From: Isoetes taiwanensis
Lineage: Eukaryota > Streptophyta > Lycopodiopsida > Isoetales > Isoetaceae
DNA length: 64,000 nucleotides
Assembly: GCA_021234155.1 (NCBI GenBank)
Contig: JAJEKV010000072.1
Span: 3,726,407 to 3,790,406 of the forward strand
Direction: 5' to 3'
How positions within the stretch are numbered: position 1 is the stretch's first letter; the number at the start of each line of letters is the position of its first letter. A program made the translations under genes and the position numbers. Positions 1-12,953 of this stretch are shown in pieces. Under the pieces are notes generated by a model that saw only the letters and a program-made list of their open reading frames with translations, had not been told where the DNA came from and searched no databases.

Positions 1-882
1 TGCTACATGCAAGCGGAGGAATCTGCCCGCTATCGACGACCCACAATTTGCCCTTCCCCTGATTTAATGTGCTCACACTTTTTGAATTCCACTTATTAAG
101 GTTTTAAATCACCTTAGCTAAAGTTCTTATGTAATTTTAAATGTCGCCCCCCAACGCACCCATAGAACATAACAACAATGATTTGCACAATCCGATATTG
201 ACTAGAACATGTGATTATAAGCTAGTCTAAGCCGCTGGGTTCGTTACAGAGTTGCATTGCATAATTTTATGCCTTTGAGAACCTATATCCTCCCTCTAAA
301 CTTGTGTATGTAATAAGTAAAGCAACCTTGTACCATTTAGAAAATGTTAAATGGAGAATGGACTTGCTTTTAAACATCCCATATGGGCTCTTGATTTGCT
401 CATATGCGGTTCGTATAGCTTTGTGCTTGCTTGAGCAGTGTGTCAAACAAAACAGCTTTGTTGCACATCTTAAAAAGTGGTTTAAAAAGTGGTTTAAAAT
501 CGTTCTGCAGGTCTGGCTTTAGGTAATAGAACATGCTTTGGTGTTTCTCTGCAATCCTCTGTTATTTCCAAAGCTTATTTGATCTTCTATGTATAATACT
601 TCCGGATGCTCTGTTTGCATGAATTGCTTACAGATTTTAATTTGAGTTAAATCGTTGAAGAAATGCCTATGCTGATCACGCTTTCGAAACAAAAAGCTCA
701 GAAGTAGCTATTCAAACTGGCAGATCTTTGATCATTTAGCTTTTATGGCTGCCTTTTTTGCTACAGATCTGCTTCTTGGCAACGTTGCACTTCAATGCTG
801 CGGAAAAAGCATCACAGATTGTTCCTGAGGCAGAGAAGCAGCTAACTGTATGGGTTCGAAAAAGCTGCCTTCATACTTCCAT
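1..882. other. No gene recognised
   Basis: AT-rich sequence with only short open frames and no protein family that I recognise on either strand. It runs into the minisatellite that starts near 883. Confidence 0.5.
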
Positions 883-1122
883 TCATGATTCACCAAATCT
901 CGAAGGCAAACAGAGCTCCATTCTTGCTCAAGCAAATCCCCACAGCGATTGTGTTGAGCAGGATCTCGAAGGAAAACAAAGCATTTGTGCTCAAGCAAAT
1001 CGCCACAGCGATTGTATTGAGCAGGATTTCGTAGGCAAACAGAGCATTCTTGCTCAAGCAAATCAGGCAAACAGAGCATTCTTGCTCAAGCAAATCGCCA
1101 CAGCGATTGTGTTGAGCAGAAA
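883..1122 (+). repeat. Minisatellite, about 63-66 bp unit, 3 to 4 copies
   Basis: Three full units begin near 897, 966 and 1029. Each runs from a CTCGAAGGCAAACAGAGC-like start through TTGCTCAAGCAAAT and CACAGCGATTGTGTTGAGCAG. The third unit carries an internal duplication of AGGCAAACAGAGCATTCTTG. The array stays open in a plus-strand frame of 137 codons and in two minus-strand frames, as expected of a repeat with no stop codons, so I do not call a protein. A T-rich run follows at about 1126. Confidence 0.8.
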
Positions 1123-2828
1123 ATATGTTTTTTTTTTTTTAAGATTGTATTTGTTTTATTACGTAGAATAAGCTTTAAAATTTTAAAATAAAAATGTTAT
1201 TGTGTCAATGGAAGTAGCTACGCAGCTCTAAATGTTCGCGGTGGCGATCCTTCTGAACATTTTTACACTTTCTAATGGGCAGCTCTTACTCAAAAAAGAG
1301 CTCGGCTTAGCCTTACAAATGTCAATTTCGGATACACTGCTATTTTATAGGTGAAAATCATAAAAATAAACGGCAACTTCTACTCAATTGCAACCAATTA
1401 CGGCGTTTTATAGAGAACCAACAACCTATTTCATACTAAATGAGAATTCCGAAATTCTCTAATTAATTAATTCTTGCATTATAGTATTGGTGTCCGGCAT
1501 TGCCGGACATAAGTACAAAGAAAAAGTGTTGGAGATTTGTCGTCTATAGGTAGGTCAAGGCATGAAGATGTGAGGGTAGTTTCTGCAATTGACATGGAAG
1601 TGGAAGGGAGAATGGATAAGAGATTAGATCTTGTGGTTGAGTAGAGATTAGAAATGAATTAAACGGATTTTGATCTAGGGGGTTCTACAAAACAGACTCA
1701 ATTAGAAGCTCATGTCAGTTTTAGAAGTTGTGAGAATGTGGATAGTGACTCTCGTAAACCTCGCCAAGCAAAAGATGTTTTTCATAGCAATGCATAAGTC
1801 AATATGAACTGTGGCCCCATGGAACTCTAAACATGCATATCCACGTCCAAAGGTCCAATGACACTATCATACAATTGGATGTACAATGTAACTACGAAAT
1901 CCCTAATGTTCTATCTAAATGCTTCATATTCGTATCTATAAATGCCCTCACCAAATTTTCCAAAGTCTTGCTTGTGTTCTTAGGCCACCACTAAACCACC
2001 ACAAATTCATGAGCTATGATGAAAACATGGGCCAAACAATGCCAAACCTTATACCCACGTCTGTTATTGTATATGTGAAATGAAGCAAGTGACAATTTGG
2101 TGGTTTGTGCATGTTCCTTCTCCTTCATAGCATCCAAACATATTCTACAAACAATTTATTTTGCCAAGTTGCAACAAGTTTCAATCTCAAATTTTCTTTT
2201 TCCAACTTGTGAACTCGGACATGATAAAAAGGAAGTGCAATGATTATTAATTTGAGTGTGTTCTGTGTAACTGGAATCTACTACAGAAATCTTGGAAGAC
2301 AATAGAAACCCTCATCAAAATATCCACTTTTAGAAAACAAAATCTAACATTTGTTCCTCCATCTGCAAAGATGCATTTAAACTACAAAATTATAATAGAT
2401 CTTGAAAAGGCAAACAAATGGCTACGATGAATGACAATGAAACAGTTGAATTGACAGTGGAAGCAATAATGAAATGAGAATTACCAGTAAGCTCCAGCTC
2501 GTTAGTTGCACACAACTTGCCATGGCATAAATCTTTAATTTGTATAAAAATGAAGTATCTCTTCAAAATTAAACTCTGTATGCTAGCAAAATGCAGCATT
2601 GGTTCAATAAAATCCTACCTAATACATGCATAAAAAAGATGACGCAAATCCATTGGAAAAAATATATATCACCTTAAACAACATGCAGATAAGCTCTTGA
2701 GGATAAGCTATTGACGAAGGAGATCTGGAAAAGCACAAACATGATGAGACAATGACATAAGTACCATCCTTGGGGTGCCTTAAACCAAATTGGTGGATCA
2801 TGATAATATAAATAATGCAAATATTAAT
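1123..2828. other. No gene recognised; hairpin near 1489
   Basis: No coding region is supported. A short perfect hairpin (GTCCGGC-ATT-GCCGGAC) followed by ATAAG lies at about 1491-1512. A hairpin of the same design (GCCCAGC-GTT-GCTGGGC, then ATAAG) occurs at 32580. The two probably mark copies of one dispersed element. Confidence 0.45.
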
Positions 2829-3285
2829 GAAAGAAAAAGAATGCACATGACATACCATAGAAAAGGATGATGAAACTTGCAAGTTTGCACGACCTACATT
2901 TCAAAACAAATGCAAAACACAGAAAGCTCTACCCGATAGAAATAATGCAAATATTCTGGGAAGGGACTCGCAAGAGACACAAAACTGGCCAATAGGATCA
3001 AGCAAGATAAGCAACGGGAAGCAAAAGGGCATGGAAGAGGAAAGCAACGAGAATAGAAGAAGAGTTGCTGTGAGAAAACGCCGATAACCGGTCGGAAAGA
3101 GGAAATGGCCTGATATAGTAGCTCGTCCCTTCCCAGAATGGCGATCCGATGGCTCGGATCGATGCTATTAATGAAAGGAAAAGAACGCACATGGCATACC
3201 ATAAAAAGGTCTGATGAAACTTGCAAGCTTGCACGACCTGCATTTCAAAACGAATGCAAAACACAGAAAGCTCTATTCGAACCTA
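2829..3285. repeat. Direct duplication, about 105 bp, spaced about 340 bp
   Basis: The segment at about 2829-2932, with the words GCACATGACATACCATA, GATGAAACTTGCAAG and GCAAAACACAGAAAGCTCTA, recurs at about 3171-3280 with scattered substitutions. Both copies read the same way. The DNA between them is not obviously repeated. No coding sequence is supported, although both copies keep short open frames. Confidence 0.75.
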
Positions 3286-5049
3286 GTAGCATGCAAAATA
3301 AACTCACACCAGGATTAGATTGCTGTTCATTCTCCTACATGTTGGAGCTTCAGAGAAAGGCCCGAACGAACATCATTTTAAGCCTCAACATAGGCTTTGG
3401 AAAAGAAACTGATATCTCAACTAAAATAGCAAAGCATTTATATAGTTGAACAGACAAACTAAAAAATAATCAACAATAGATCTACATTTCAAAATGAAAG
3501 AAAATATAAAGAAATTTGACCCCATGGAAGAGAACTGGTCAGTAATAGATGTGCAATCAATTGACTAGACTCCAGATAAATCACATTAAAAGCATCAAAA
3601 ACAAAAATGACTCATATGACTTACATAAGAATGCTCCAGACCCTCCACAATTCCTGCAAATTAGTCTTTGGGAATCTAGGTTGTGAACTGGCAAAGTTTG
3701 ATATCCTAACTTCCATTCTTCTTTGAACTTGCACTATTTATTGCTGCAATGCCGAGTCCTGCATATATTGAGCAAAAAAGTTGTCTTAGAAAAAAACTTG
3801 CATTTCCTTGCAGTAAAGCATTGATGCAGGTAAAGAAAATAGAAGATAAAGAATTTTACGCAAAACATTAAGGAATGAGAGACAGATCCACATAAGCAAT
3901 GGGCAATCAAATAGCACTTATGAAATTGGCTGAGCAAATGGCCTTAAGAAAGCGTGCTAGCAACTCTGCATCTTCTTCTATCCAAATCTAAAAACGATTA
4001 GACCAGTAAGATGCCAAGGTTTCAGTACGTAGATTTCCACATCAGAGTTGTTAATGCAGATATAGAAGCTTGAAGCTTCCTTAAAATATGAAAGTCTGCA
4101 TGGATCATGGCATGTGCTAGCTCAGCATGTGCTAGCTCGAATGACGGGCACAAAAGACACAAATGTAACGAAGTACTTTCTAAATAAAAACCTTAAGCTA
4201 AAACATAGTGGATCGTCATTGCCTCCTAAAACCCTAAGTACAAAATCGTGGCATTGCTCCTATTTGCAAACGAATGTTGTTGCTCTTGCATCCTGCAAAA
4301 TCAACTAGAACGAAGATGGATGAAAAGAATGAGAACACATCCTTGCCCAAAAAGGCCCTCCAAATTCGCTAGCAAGGTTTGAAGGAACCTGGATATTATA
4401 TCCAAAGCACGAGCTCCAAAGCAGGAGGATAGGAATCATGCCTCCGTTCATGAGTAGTTTCATCCTTGCCAAACCCAAATTCCATGGCTGGAACAGAACT
4501 GAGTATTTGCAATGCGCATTAAATGCCGAAAAGGGAAAGAAAGAATACAATGGTCAACCATTATGCTGCATAATTGTTTAAGTAAACAATCAATTTATAA
4601 AGATTATGTGCCAGCCAGTCATCTCTTATTCACTACACAAAAAGCTATTTCATAATCATACACACCAAATGCACGTAATTTTGACTGAAAACATCATTCA
4701 GACCAGTGTTACCATTAATAACTTATGAAAACCATGGATCATAACATATTTCATGAAAATACCTCTACCTTATAAGTGACGTTATGTTGAATGTTACAAA
4801 CACATTTTGTAGAACAACAATCCCATTTGATTTGGAATCCAACAACTCATAACACCTGTACATTTATAATTCATAATATAAGATACAAAGTGATTACGAA
4901 ATAACCAAAAAATTTCTGCAGCCGTGGATATGGAAGATTCGAGATCGAACGGAGAAGCCTAAGTCCACATCATTTTTTGCTGATGTGGAAATTACACGTG
5001 GATAGGCTAGAATTTGAGGAAAGGCTGTAGGCCCGGTAGGGCTGGTGTG
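3286..5049. other. No gene recognised
   Basis: AT-rich DNA with only ORFs below about 110 codons and no recognisable motif. It could be intronic or decayed repeat. I see no splice-bounded exon with family similarity. Confidence 0.45.
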
Positions 5050-5790
5050 CTAAAAAGGCTGCAATAAAGTACTATGAGATCTTCCTGCAGCCAATCCATG
5101 GATTTGCAAAAATATGTATGCTTGTAATTGCATCTACAATGATCAATGTCTGAAGGTAAGTTACCTATGAAAGTTTGGATTTGAACTTCGAAAGTGTGCA
5201 GTTCCAGTCCTAACATCCTGGTCCACCATAGCTAAAAGTTCTTATCAATCTAAAACTAAGAGAACCACAGATAAAAACACTTTATAGGTTCACATAAGAA
5301 ATGAAAATCGATTACTTTAATTGTTGCATGAATACATATGCGGAATCCAACAAATTGGAAAATCTTGCACACCATATAAATAAGTCTGATACAAAATGAT
5401 TACGGAATAAGCACAAGGGAATAATATTGGATAAAAGGCTGCAATACAGTACTACGAGATTTTCTTGCAGCTTGCCATGGATTTGAAAAAATATGCATGC
5501 TTATAGATGCCATTTATAATGATCAAAGTCTGAAGATAATCTGCCTATGGAAATTTGGATTTGAGCTCCGAAAAATGTGAACCTCCAGCCCTAACAAAGA
5601 TCCGATCCTGGTCCGCCATAGCCAAATGTTCTCAGCAATCGAAAACTAAGAGACAACAATGAAAATTGATTACCTTCATTGGTGCATAAACACTTCATAT
5701 GCAAAATCCGTCGGCTAGAAAATCTCATACACCATCTGAATATAAAACAAATCATAAAAACTATAGAGCACTCATGGCATAACATATTTG
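5050..5790. repeat. Tandem duplication, about 382 bp unit, two diverged copies
   Basis: Copy 1 starts at about 5051 (AAAGGCTGCAATAAAGTACT) and copy 2 at about 5433 (AAAGGCTGCAATACAGTACT). Similarity continues through CCATGGATTTG, GTTTGGATTTGA, CCTGGTCC-CCATAGC and AAACTAAGAGA, and more weakly into the second half. The divergence suggests an old local duplication. No gene is supported inside it. Confidence 0.7.
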
Positions 5791-6471
5791 GAGGGTCTGG
5801 CAAACACAGAAAACAAAATCGTTTAATGTCAGAAGTAATCAGCTGCTCCAAGAGGATTTTGATCTGGCCATGGTGGGCGCCAGTGCTGCAGCGTTGCAAG
5901 AAAAGGAAGTAGGGCCAGCTGACCTAGCAAGAGGTGCTGCTGCTATGGCCGAGCTCTATGTCCTGGAGCTCTGAGATAAAAATCAGAGGTCTAGGTAAAA
6001 TTATTTCCGCGGATGAACCCTAAGGTGGAATTCTCTGCGATTTTTGGGCAATAGGAGTTCTTTCTCGGCATCGAAACTCCCAAGAATCTAACAACAAAGT
6101 TAGGTAGCACATGCATGGACAAAATCAAAGTTCAACTAATATGACGTCAGCATTGGCATTTGACAAAACTTGTAGAGCTTGGAGCATTCGTAGCTTGGAG
6201 GTAAATGTAAGGTAGAGGGTAGGCTACATGAATAATCTACTCGACATAAAAATAAGGTTAAGGGTAGGGTAAATTGTGCTTAGACTCGGTGTAAAAGTAT
6301 GGAATCGGGTATTCTGTTTCGACAACACAAGACTGTATACATAGGGGTTTCTATGGAGGGCGAGCTGTATACATAGGTGTTTCTTCCGACCTGATGCACG
6401 CACATGCCATATGCCCCTAACATAGAGGTGAACCCCCGGGATGTGGATATATGATGTTGGTTCATGTTTGC
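5791..6471. other. No gene recognised
   Basis: Mixed-composition DNA between the 382-bp duplication and the truncated LTR. It may include the degraded 5' part of that LTR, but no TGTGACG start could be matched. Confidence 0.4.
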
Positions 6472-7410
6472 ACCTCTTGTGTTGGGAAGGGGGGTAGGGA
6501 CCTAGTTGTTTAGATGATGATTCTAGTTTAGACCCTTTAGTTCCTATATGTGCATAGAGCCCACCAGGGTATGGAGGCTATGGAGTGACTTAGCACCACA
6601 TATAACGGGGTCAGTAGTAAGATAGAGGAAGTTCCTACTGAGCGCAGCTGCTGGGGACTTGGCACGAGCTAGGCCTATAGCCGGTCACTTCGTGTGGGCC
6701 GAGTATGGGTTCGACACTTCCTGGGCCGATGTTGTCGCCCGCCCTGACCCACAATAGTTGTAGTTTTTGGCCTGGCTCTTGTTTTGGGGAGTTCAGTCGG
6801 ATAAGGACGTGTGTCGCCATGATCCTCTAACCGCCTATCGAACCATTGTCTTCCGAGAAGCAGAGATGCGACCCTTCCTACCTCATCGGGCCGTGAAGAT
6901 GCAACCCAGAGTAGTCTCATTGAGTGATACTAAGAGGTTACGTCTCCGACAAGTTACCATCACGACAGAGCCTGTTTTAGCCCATCTGCAAAGTATGCAC
7001 AGGAGGGGCGGATGGAGTGGTCAACCCTAGCCATTTAGCCAGCCCTGCCATATCGCGGTCTGCTCTAGCTTGACTCAACCGTCAATCTACTTTTCTAGGA
7101 GTCTGAGCCTAGGTAGGAGCTTATATGTTTTACGATATGTTGGTATCTATGATGGATCTTTGAGTGGATGGATGTACTACCTATCGTGGTTGTTGATTAT
7201 ATTGTGTTGTTTCGCCAGTGCTGATGTTATAGTATGCTTCCGCTGTTATAGGAGCCCATAGGGGACGGTCGCGCAAGACACCTCCGTTTCTCCTTACCCG
7301 CATCTTCGCCATCCCAGAAAAGGGGCTGACGGAGGGCTCATGTAGCAGACGATGCTGGATTTCCAGTAGAGTATATGGCAGAGTGTCGTATATGAGTGGG
7401 GAGCGTCACA
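6472..7410 (+). mobile_element. Truncated LTR of the giant-element superfamily
   Basis: This stretch shares many blocks with the LTRs at 30173-31756 and, in opposite orientation, at 58228-59791. Examples are TTGGGAAGGGGGGTAG and CAGGAGGGGCGGATGGAGTG. It ends in GCGTCACA, one base before a plant primer-binding site, so it is the right-hand part of a 5' LTR on the plus strand. The left end (expected TGTGACG) is missing or too diverged. Only about 150 bp of internal element follows before a foldback MITE, so the element is a stub. Confidence 0.75.
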
Positions 7411-7411
7411 A

Positions 7412-7423
7412 TGGTATCAGAGC
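7412..7423 (+). promoter_or_regulatory. Primer-binding site, initiator-Met tRNA
   Basis: TGGTATCAGAGC lies one base after the LTR terminus CGTCACA. It is complementary to the 3' end of plant initiator methionine tRNA, the usual primer of Ty1/copia and many Ty3/gypsy elements. Confidence 0.85.
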
Positions 7424-7570
7424 AATGTTCTTGGTTGATTAAGAGCTAGCACTGGCCATAACCCCGACCAAGTTGAATTAACTGGCCTAGTAGAGTATAG
7501 AATGAGAATTTCAATATCGAACCTCGAAAGTGGGAGGAACATTTTTTCCCCAAGTAGTAGGGTCATAGAA

Positions 7571-8043
7571 CACACAACAACACACAACTACCATTAACAT
7601 TATTAACACAAACCATTGCATTTAACATATTTAAATTAAAATCCCCCTTAAACCCCCTTTGGTTTGGGTGCATATTCACACGGGGGGTTACTTCGGGCAA
7701 CGAGAGCTGTCGGATGGGCATATTATCCCTTTATTCCAAGATCTGGACCGTACATAGCGATCCTCGTTTGTGGGGTATGCATGTATAAGTTTTTGTATAT
7801 TGTATATTAAGGTTTGCAAAATACTATAAGGTTTAAGAGAATGTACTTAATGGTGTTAATTTTGTACATGTATTATAAATATTTTTCTCGCTGCCCTACA
7901 TAACCCCCCGTGTGAATATGCACCCAAACCAAAGGGGGTTTAAGGGGGATTTTAATTTAAATATGTTAAATGCAATGGTTTGTGTTAATAATGTTAATGG
8001 TAGTTGATGTGTTGATTGTACTTATTAAAAATTTTGGGCCCTT
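7571..8043. mobile_element. Foldback MITE, copy 1 of 3
   Basis: Inverted arms of more than 100 bp: the left arm (ACTACCATTAACATTATTAA ... GGTTTGGGTGCATATTCACA) is the reverse complement of the right arm ending near 8010. Similarity to copy 2 extends right to TTTTGGGCCCTTA. The loop (about 7690-7905) carries a segment with GATCTGGACCGTACATAGCG that occurs in opposite orientation in copy 3. No ORF. The superfamily is not assigned because no target duplication is clear. Confidence 0.85.
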
Positions 8044-8330
8044 AGGATTTTTAAGATCAAAAAAACATTTAAGATTAGGTATAAGCCCTAGAAGGTTTTT
8101 ATGTGTTAGGAACAATATCTAGCATTATCTTGAGGGGGTTTTTTGTGATTTTATAAGCTTTTGGCATGGTTTTCATATGATTTCATGGTATTGCATGGGC
8201 ATACTAATCGGTATATCTAGAAGTGCACTCCACATTTTATTGTCTAAATTCCATATCACCAATGGTTTACCCATACCCTCCACAAATAAATAAATAAAAA
8301 AAAAAACCAATGGCATGCGAGGGCTCGAGA
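8044..8330 (-). repeat. Dispersed repeat, copy 1 of 3 (minus orientation)
   Basis: The reverse complement matches the DNA flanking the solo LTR at 30060-30172 and 31757-31840, and also 19300-19470. Shared words include CACTCTAGATATAC, GATTAGTATGCC, ATGAAATCATATGAAAAC and ATAATGCTAGATATT. This copy is uninterrupted where the 30-kb copy carries the solo LTR, so it shows the unoccupied site. No coding capacity. Confidence 0.7.
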
Positions 8331-9874
8331 ACACAGTACTTTAGGGTTGTGAGGCAAATCCTTTTTACTTCTCTGAATCTTCAAAGAGGAAGGAACAAGT
8401 ATGTCCTTTGATTTAAGCGTGAGAAGCTCAGGCCGAATCCGGCTTCTACTACTCCTCGATTCTTCAATATTTAAGCCAAAAAGGTTAGCTTTAAGGGCTT
8501 TTTTTTTCCACAGTGTTTCTCCTTAGTAGATGAATGGACATAGGAGTTACGCGAAGCCGCGCCCCACATGGTTACATCCTTTCGGTTTTGAAACAAGAAG
8601 TTGAATAACGACTCTCCACCATCACAATCTGGAAAATTTGCAGAAACCTCGGCGTAGGGCTGGTCGATAGAAAGCTTCTTTTTTTCCACAATGTTTCTCC
8701 TCAAGTAGACGAATCGTGAGCTTGGGCCGAAATATGGATGCAAATCGGGTTGAAGTCGTGGCTACTCCTCCCCGGATCTATACCATTTGTTTGTCCATCT
8801 TCCTAAACTAAACCCATTTGTTTGTTCTTGTATTCCTTTTACATATCATGGTGTTTATCTTCTCTTGCGATTAGGTGGAGCTTGCTCCTTTGCATGGCGG
8901 CTTAGCTAGCGAACAAAGCGGCTTGTAAGCATTGGCGGAATGGGGAATAATTAAAATATTACCGGGTTCTTGTATTTGTTTTACATATCCATTTTTTATC
9001 TTTTCGGCGGCGTCGTGGAGCTTGCTCACCCAAGGCAGGTCGTGGAATTGAACATTTGTTTTCTTATGCTACAATATTAGGCGCCTCAACACAATGCATC
9101 CTTGTTAGTTGAAGTCAGCTTGGAAGTGGATATGAAAGGATTTTGCATACGATAATAAGAGATCGCAATTGCCACATGTTGCGGGTTCTTTGTGGCAATA
9201 CCTTTTTGGCGATCTTATTTCATGAGTATTTATCATTAGCGAAGTCATACGCAAGACAAGGTGCATATCACCATTGTAGGCAATGACATAAAATGTGAAT
9301 GGTGAGGATGAAAGCTATGAGATTGATACCACTTTGGAGAATATGTGAGGAAATGGCTGCGAGCTATAGAAGCCGCCTACCGAGGGCTATGCGAGGATGC
9401 TATAGTCATTAATTTACCATGGCATCACATAATTTCTACGAACCTTACTAGTCGGGCTTTAAGGTTCTTGAAGTTGCACTTCAGGCCCTGAAAGTAGATA
9501 AGATGGAATGCGAAAATGTTGAATATCGTGCTTACAAGGGTTTTTGTGCGGTCACTAGAATTTTGGCGGTTATGAAATAAGAACTTGATAAGGCTATCAT
9601 TAGGTTGCGGTTTTATTTCTTGTAATTTTGGTGAATGATTGAATTTGATTACATAATATAATTCCTTACTCGATGATATTAATAGATTTCATAATTATGA
9701 TAAGGTTTGCAATTGAAGGTTGGTGAAACTTCATAACATATGATAAATATCTATACGAAAATATATATTTTAAGCATTTCTAATTCTACTTTTAAATTGT
9801 TTTTAATTACGCTCTTGCATTCTTTTGTGCATATATGCCTTGCTTAGTGCTCAAAGCCCTTTATTAGGGCTAGA
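8331..9874. other. No gene recognised; one coding-like scrap
   Basis: Contains a short duplication around TTTTTTCCACA-TGTTTCTCCT (8510 and 8683). A plus-strand stretch at about 9458-9575 reads like protein (KVLEVALQALKVDKMEC...) but is bounded by stops, and I do not recognise it. It may be a remnant of a transposon gene. Confidence 0.4.
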
Positions 9875-10395
9875 AGGGCCAAAAAACCCCAACATAACAA
9901 CACATAATATTAATACATAATATTAAATGCAAACATAAACCATTGCATTCCAACACATTTTAAACCATTGAAACCAACACATTTAAATTAAAATCCCCTT
10001 AAACCCCTTTTGGTTTGGGTGCATATTCACGGGGGTGGCGTAGGGGCGGAGAGCCCCGTAATTGTATTTTTTGCATACAAAAATCAACACCATATAGTAT
10101 TTAAGCGAAATCTTATAGCATTTTGTGAATCTTGTTATCACAATTATAGGCAAATCTTGTACTTGCATACCCCACAAGCGAGGAACTTTACATATGGTGT
10201 AGATTAAGGAATAAGGGGTGAATATGCCTATCCAACGACTCGTTGCGGAGTCACCCAGGTGTGAATATGCACCCAAACCAAAGGGGGGTTTAGGGGGATT
10301 TTAATTTAAATGTGTGAAATGCAATGGTTTGTGTTAATTAATATTAATGGTAGTTGTGTGTTGATTGTTATATTAAAAATTTTTGGGCCCTTGGA
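9875..10395. mobile_element. Foldback MITE, copy 2 of 3
   Basis: Same inverted arms as the copies at 7571 and 11639. The arms converge on CCAAACCAAAGGGG and its complement. Outer termini read AAGGGCCAAAA on the left and TTTTGGGCCCTT on the right, which suggests imperfect terminal inverted repeats beginning GGGCC. The loop includes CATACCCCACAAGCGAGGA, matching the loop orientation of copy 3. No transposase. Confidence 0.85.
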
Positions 10396-11638
10396 CCCTA
10401 ACTAAAACAAACATAGGAAAACTTACGGGCCTAAATATTAATTACTAAAAAGCACAATAACATCAAGACAAACAAATTATTTCCATAAAAGCATTCATAA
10501 GCATATGTAAAACAAACTTAATTACAAGAAAGAGGAGCATCAATACAAAGAAATGGCAATCATAACCAGGACATTGGCATCCAATATGTAGCATTAAAAC
10601 AAGATATGATTTAAAATCATCCCCGAAGCTGCCAAGATTGCAAATTCTTCTCTGCAACACAAAAGAAAATATATCTAGCAAAAATATATAATGGGTGAAG
10701 TCCCCCTAGGAGGCCGAACCCTAGGTCACTCAAAAGAGCCATTAAAACAATATCAATGTGTGCTTGAGTTAATATCGACCTTCAAGATAGAACACCTAAA
10801 AATCGAAGCACACCCAAACAACAAAGCATAACAACCTCGATACCATATATGTTACATTGATGTAACGGTAGCATTCTAAAAGCCAATATAGATGCTACAT
10901 TTGCTAAGGCCAATATAAGCTACAATTTGCAAGCAAATGAATGATACTTCATAGACATTGTATGACACATCGACAATAGAAAACAAAATGCACATTCCTT
11001 GCATTTGCTTTCAACAACAAAGCAATAAATCCTACACAAGAGGGCTACAACAACAACCTATAAAAGCCCCAATATAGTGAATCGCTATTGCAAAAAGAGT
11101 TTTCTTCATGCCAAATTTTGTTGGGTCTCATTTACAAAATGAATATGTGCTCTAGTTGATTGCTAAAATCACCAACCGCAATCAATGCTTATATCGCATT
11201 ATGAAGCAATTGACAATGAGCAAAAAGCTAGTAGCATATGCCTCTCGCCATCGTTGGCATGCTTGCTTCTAAGCGAGCCATTTCGAGAAAGCCCACAGCG
11301 TTAGTTGTTGCGGTCGCTAGAAATACCATCAATTATCTACTAGAAAGCGAGGCCGCCATTTCTCATTGTAAGGACTAACTCAACCATCTCTATAAACTGC
11401 CATTTCGTTGTAAGGACGGACTAAGCCATTTCGTAAGCCCGCCATTTCTCTTATATGGCAACGAAATGCCTCAATTCTAAAAGGAAGAAACAAGATGTGC
11501 GGACATCATTGCGAGTATGGAGAAGCATGTCCGACTTTCAAATTTTAATACAAATCGATGCTCCAAACCAAGCTCCATGCTATTTCATTTTCTTCCACAA
11601 ATGGCCTGTCGAAGAAATCCTATGGCAAGGAAACGTGG
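10396..11638. other. No gene recognised
   Basis: AT-rich DNA. Around 11270-11455 the phrase GCCATTTC recurs about five times at irregular spacing. No coding region is supported. Confidence 0.4.
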
Positions 11639-12040
11639 ACCACACAACTACCATTAACATTATTAACATAAACCATTGCATTTCACACATTTAAATTAAA
11701 ATCCCTTAAACCCCCTTTGGTTTGGGTGCATATTCACGGGGGTTCATTGGGGCGACGAGCCCCAAAAATATATTTACAATACATGTACAAAATTAACACT
11801 ATTGAGTACATTCTCTCAAATCTTATAGTATTTTGCAAACTTTAATATACAGTATACTTAAACTTGTACATGCATACCCCACAAATGAGGATCGCTATGT
11901 ACGGTCCAGATCTTAAACCAAAGGGGGTTTAAGGGGGATTTTAATTTAAATGTGTTGGTTTCAATGGTTTAAATGTGTTGGAATGCAATGGTTTATGTTT
12001 GCATTAATATTATGTATTAATATTATGTGTTGTTATGAGA
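11639..12040. mobile_element. Foldback MITE, copy 3 of 3, right arm shortened
   Basis: The left arm (ACTACCATTAACATTATTAA ... GGGTGCATATTCACGGGGG) is intact. The right arm starts directly at AAACCAAAGGGGGTTTAAGG after GGTCCAGATCTT and lacks the inner GTGAATATGCACCC block, so the hairpin is asymmetric. The loop is inverted relative to copy 1. Confidence 0.8.
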
Positions 12041-12708
12041 GAAATTACACTAGGAAGAGACAAAGCACTATGCCCAATATTGATAAGTACATCATTGCAT
12101 GTGATTTAGTTGTGAAGAGAATATGCAATGTGTATAAGAAAATATCGATGTACAATTTAAGATTGAGCTATCAATAGCAGATCTTATAGGATTTGAACCC
12201 ATATTATCCTAATAGCCATCTCGCAACTTATGTTGTGGAAAATAATTAAACCTTTGCACAAATGAAGCAAAACAAGAAAACAAGAACAAGATGTACCTTC
12301 AAGAAAAGCAATTTTACGCATTCTGGAGTTGCACACCAACAAATCCATGTGCCATAAACATAAGATGCCCACTAATGTGGCTATGCATCACTGGAAATCT
12401 GAATGCCGCAATCAGATTCTAAAATGCCATTTACTTTGGTGGATATTCGAGAATCGACCAAACATAAAAACATATTATTATGATGATCTCCAGGTACATT
12501 TTCCACCTCACAAATATAATAGAGTTTCTATGCAGAACTGAAAAATATATCATGCCATTTCTAAAAGCAAAAATGCCAATTTTTTTTGTTTGATATACCC
12601 ACTGCGTGTCTTTGACTCTTGGAAGATGAAACTTGAAAAACATGTTCTGATGTCCCTATATTTGTGTCAATTTTCGCATAATGCGATGTTAGATTTCTTT
12701 GAAATTGA
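12041..12708. other. No gene recognised
   Basis: AT-rich sequence between the third MITE and the exon-like segment next to the copia element. Nothing is supported. Confidence 0.4.
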
Positions 12709-12726
12709 CTAATGCAAAAATAACGT

Positions 12727-12948
12727 TACCTTATCAATAATATTCTCAATGACTTCATCAGAAGGATTCGTACCACATTCAGCAAGGGTTGCTACTATCG
12801 TTTGCTTAGCCGGAGATTCCTTCATATTTACATTCAGCACAATATTTACATTCAGCATTTGTGGAGTAGGTCTAGGCTTGATCTGATGCTTGAGAGGGAT
12901 ACTACTACCGCCAGACTTGTTAGAATCATGAGGAACACTGCTGCCATT
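12727..12948 (-). pseudogene. Exon-like fragment of unknown gene, next to copia insertion
   Basis: The minus strand is open for about 75 codons and ends in a plausible splice donor (AAG|GTAACG, near 12730). Toward that end it encodes SPAKQTIVATLAECGTNPSD followed by EVIENIIDK, which looks like a real helical protein segment. I do not recognise the family. The upstream side is cut by the copia element. If the element is removed and one copy of TGCAG kept, this frame is not in phase with the hexokinase fragment across the gap, so the two may be separate exons or unrelated. Confidence 0.35.
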
Positions 12949-12953
12949 TGCAG

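Noticed and set aside
758-1171. 137-codon protein gene
   Set aside because: The frame is open because of the stop-free minisatellite; minus-strand frames through it are equally open.
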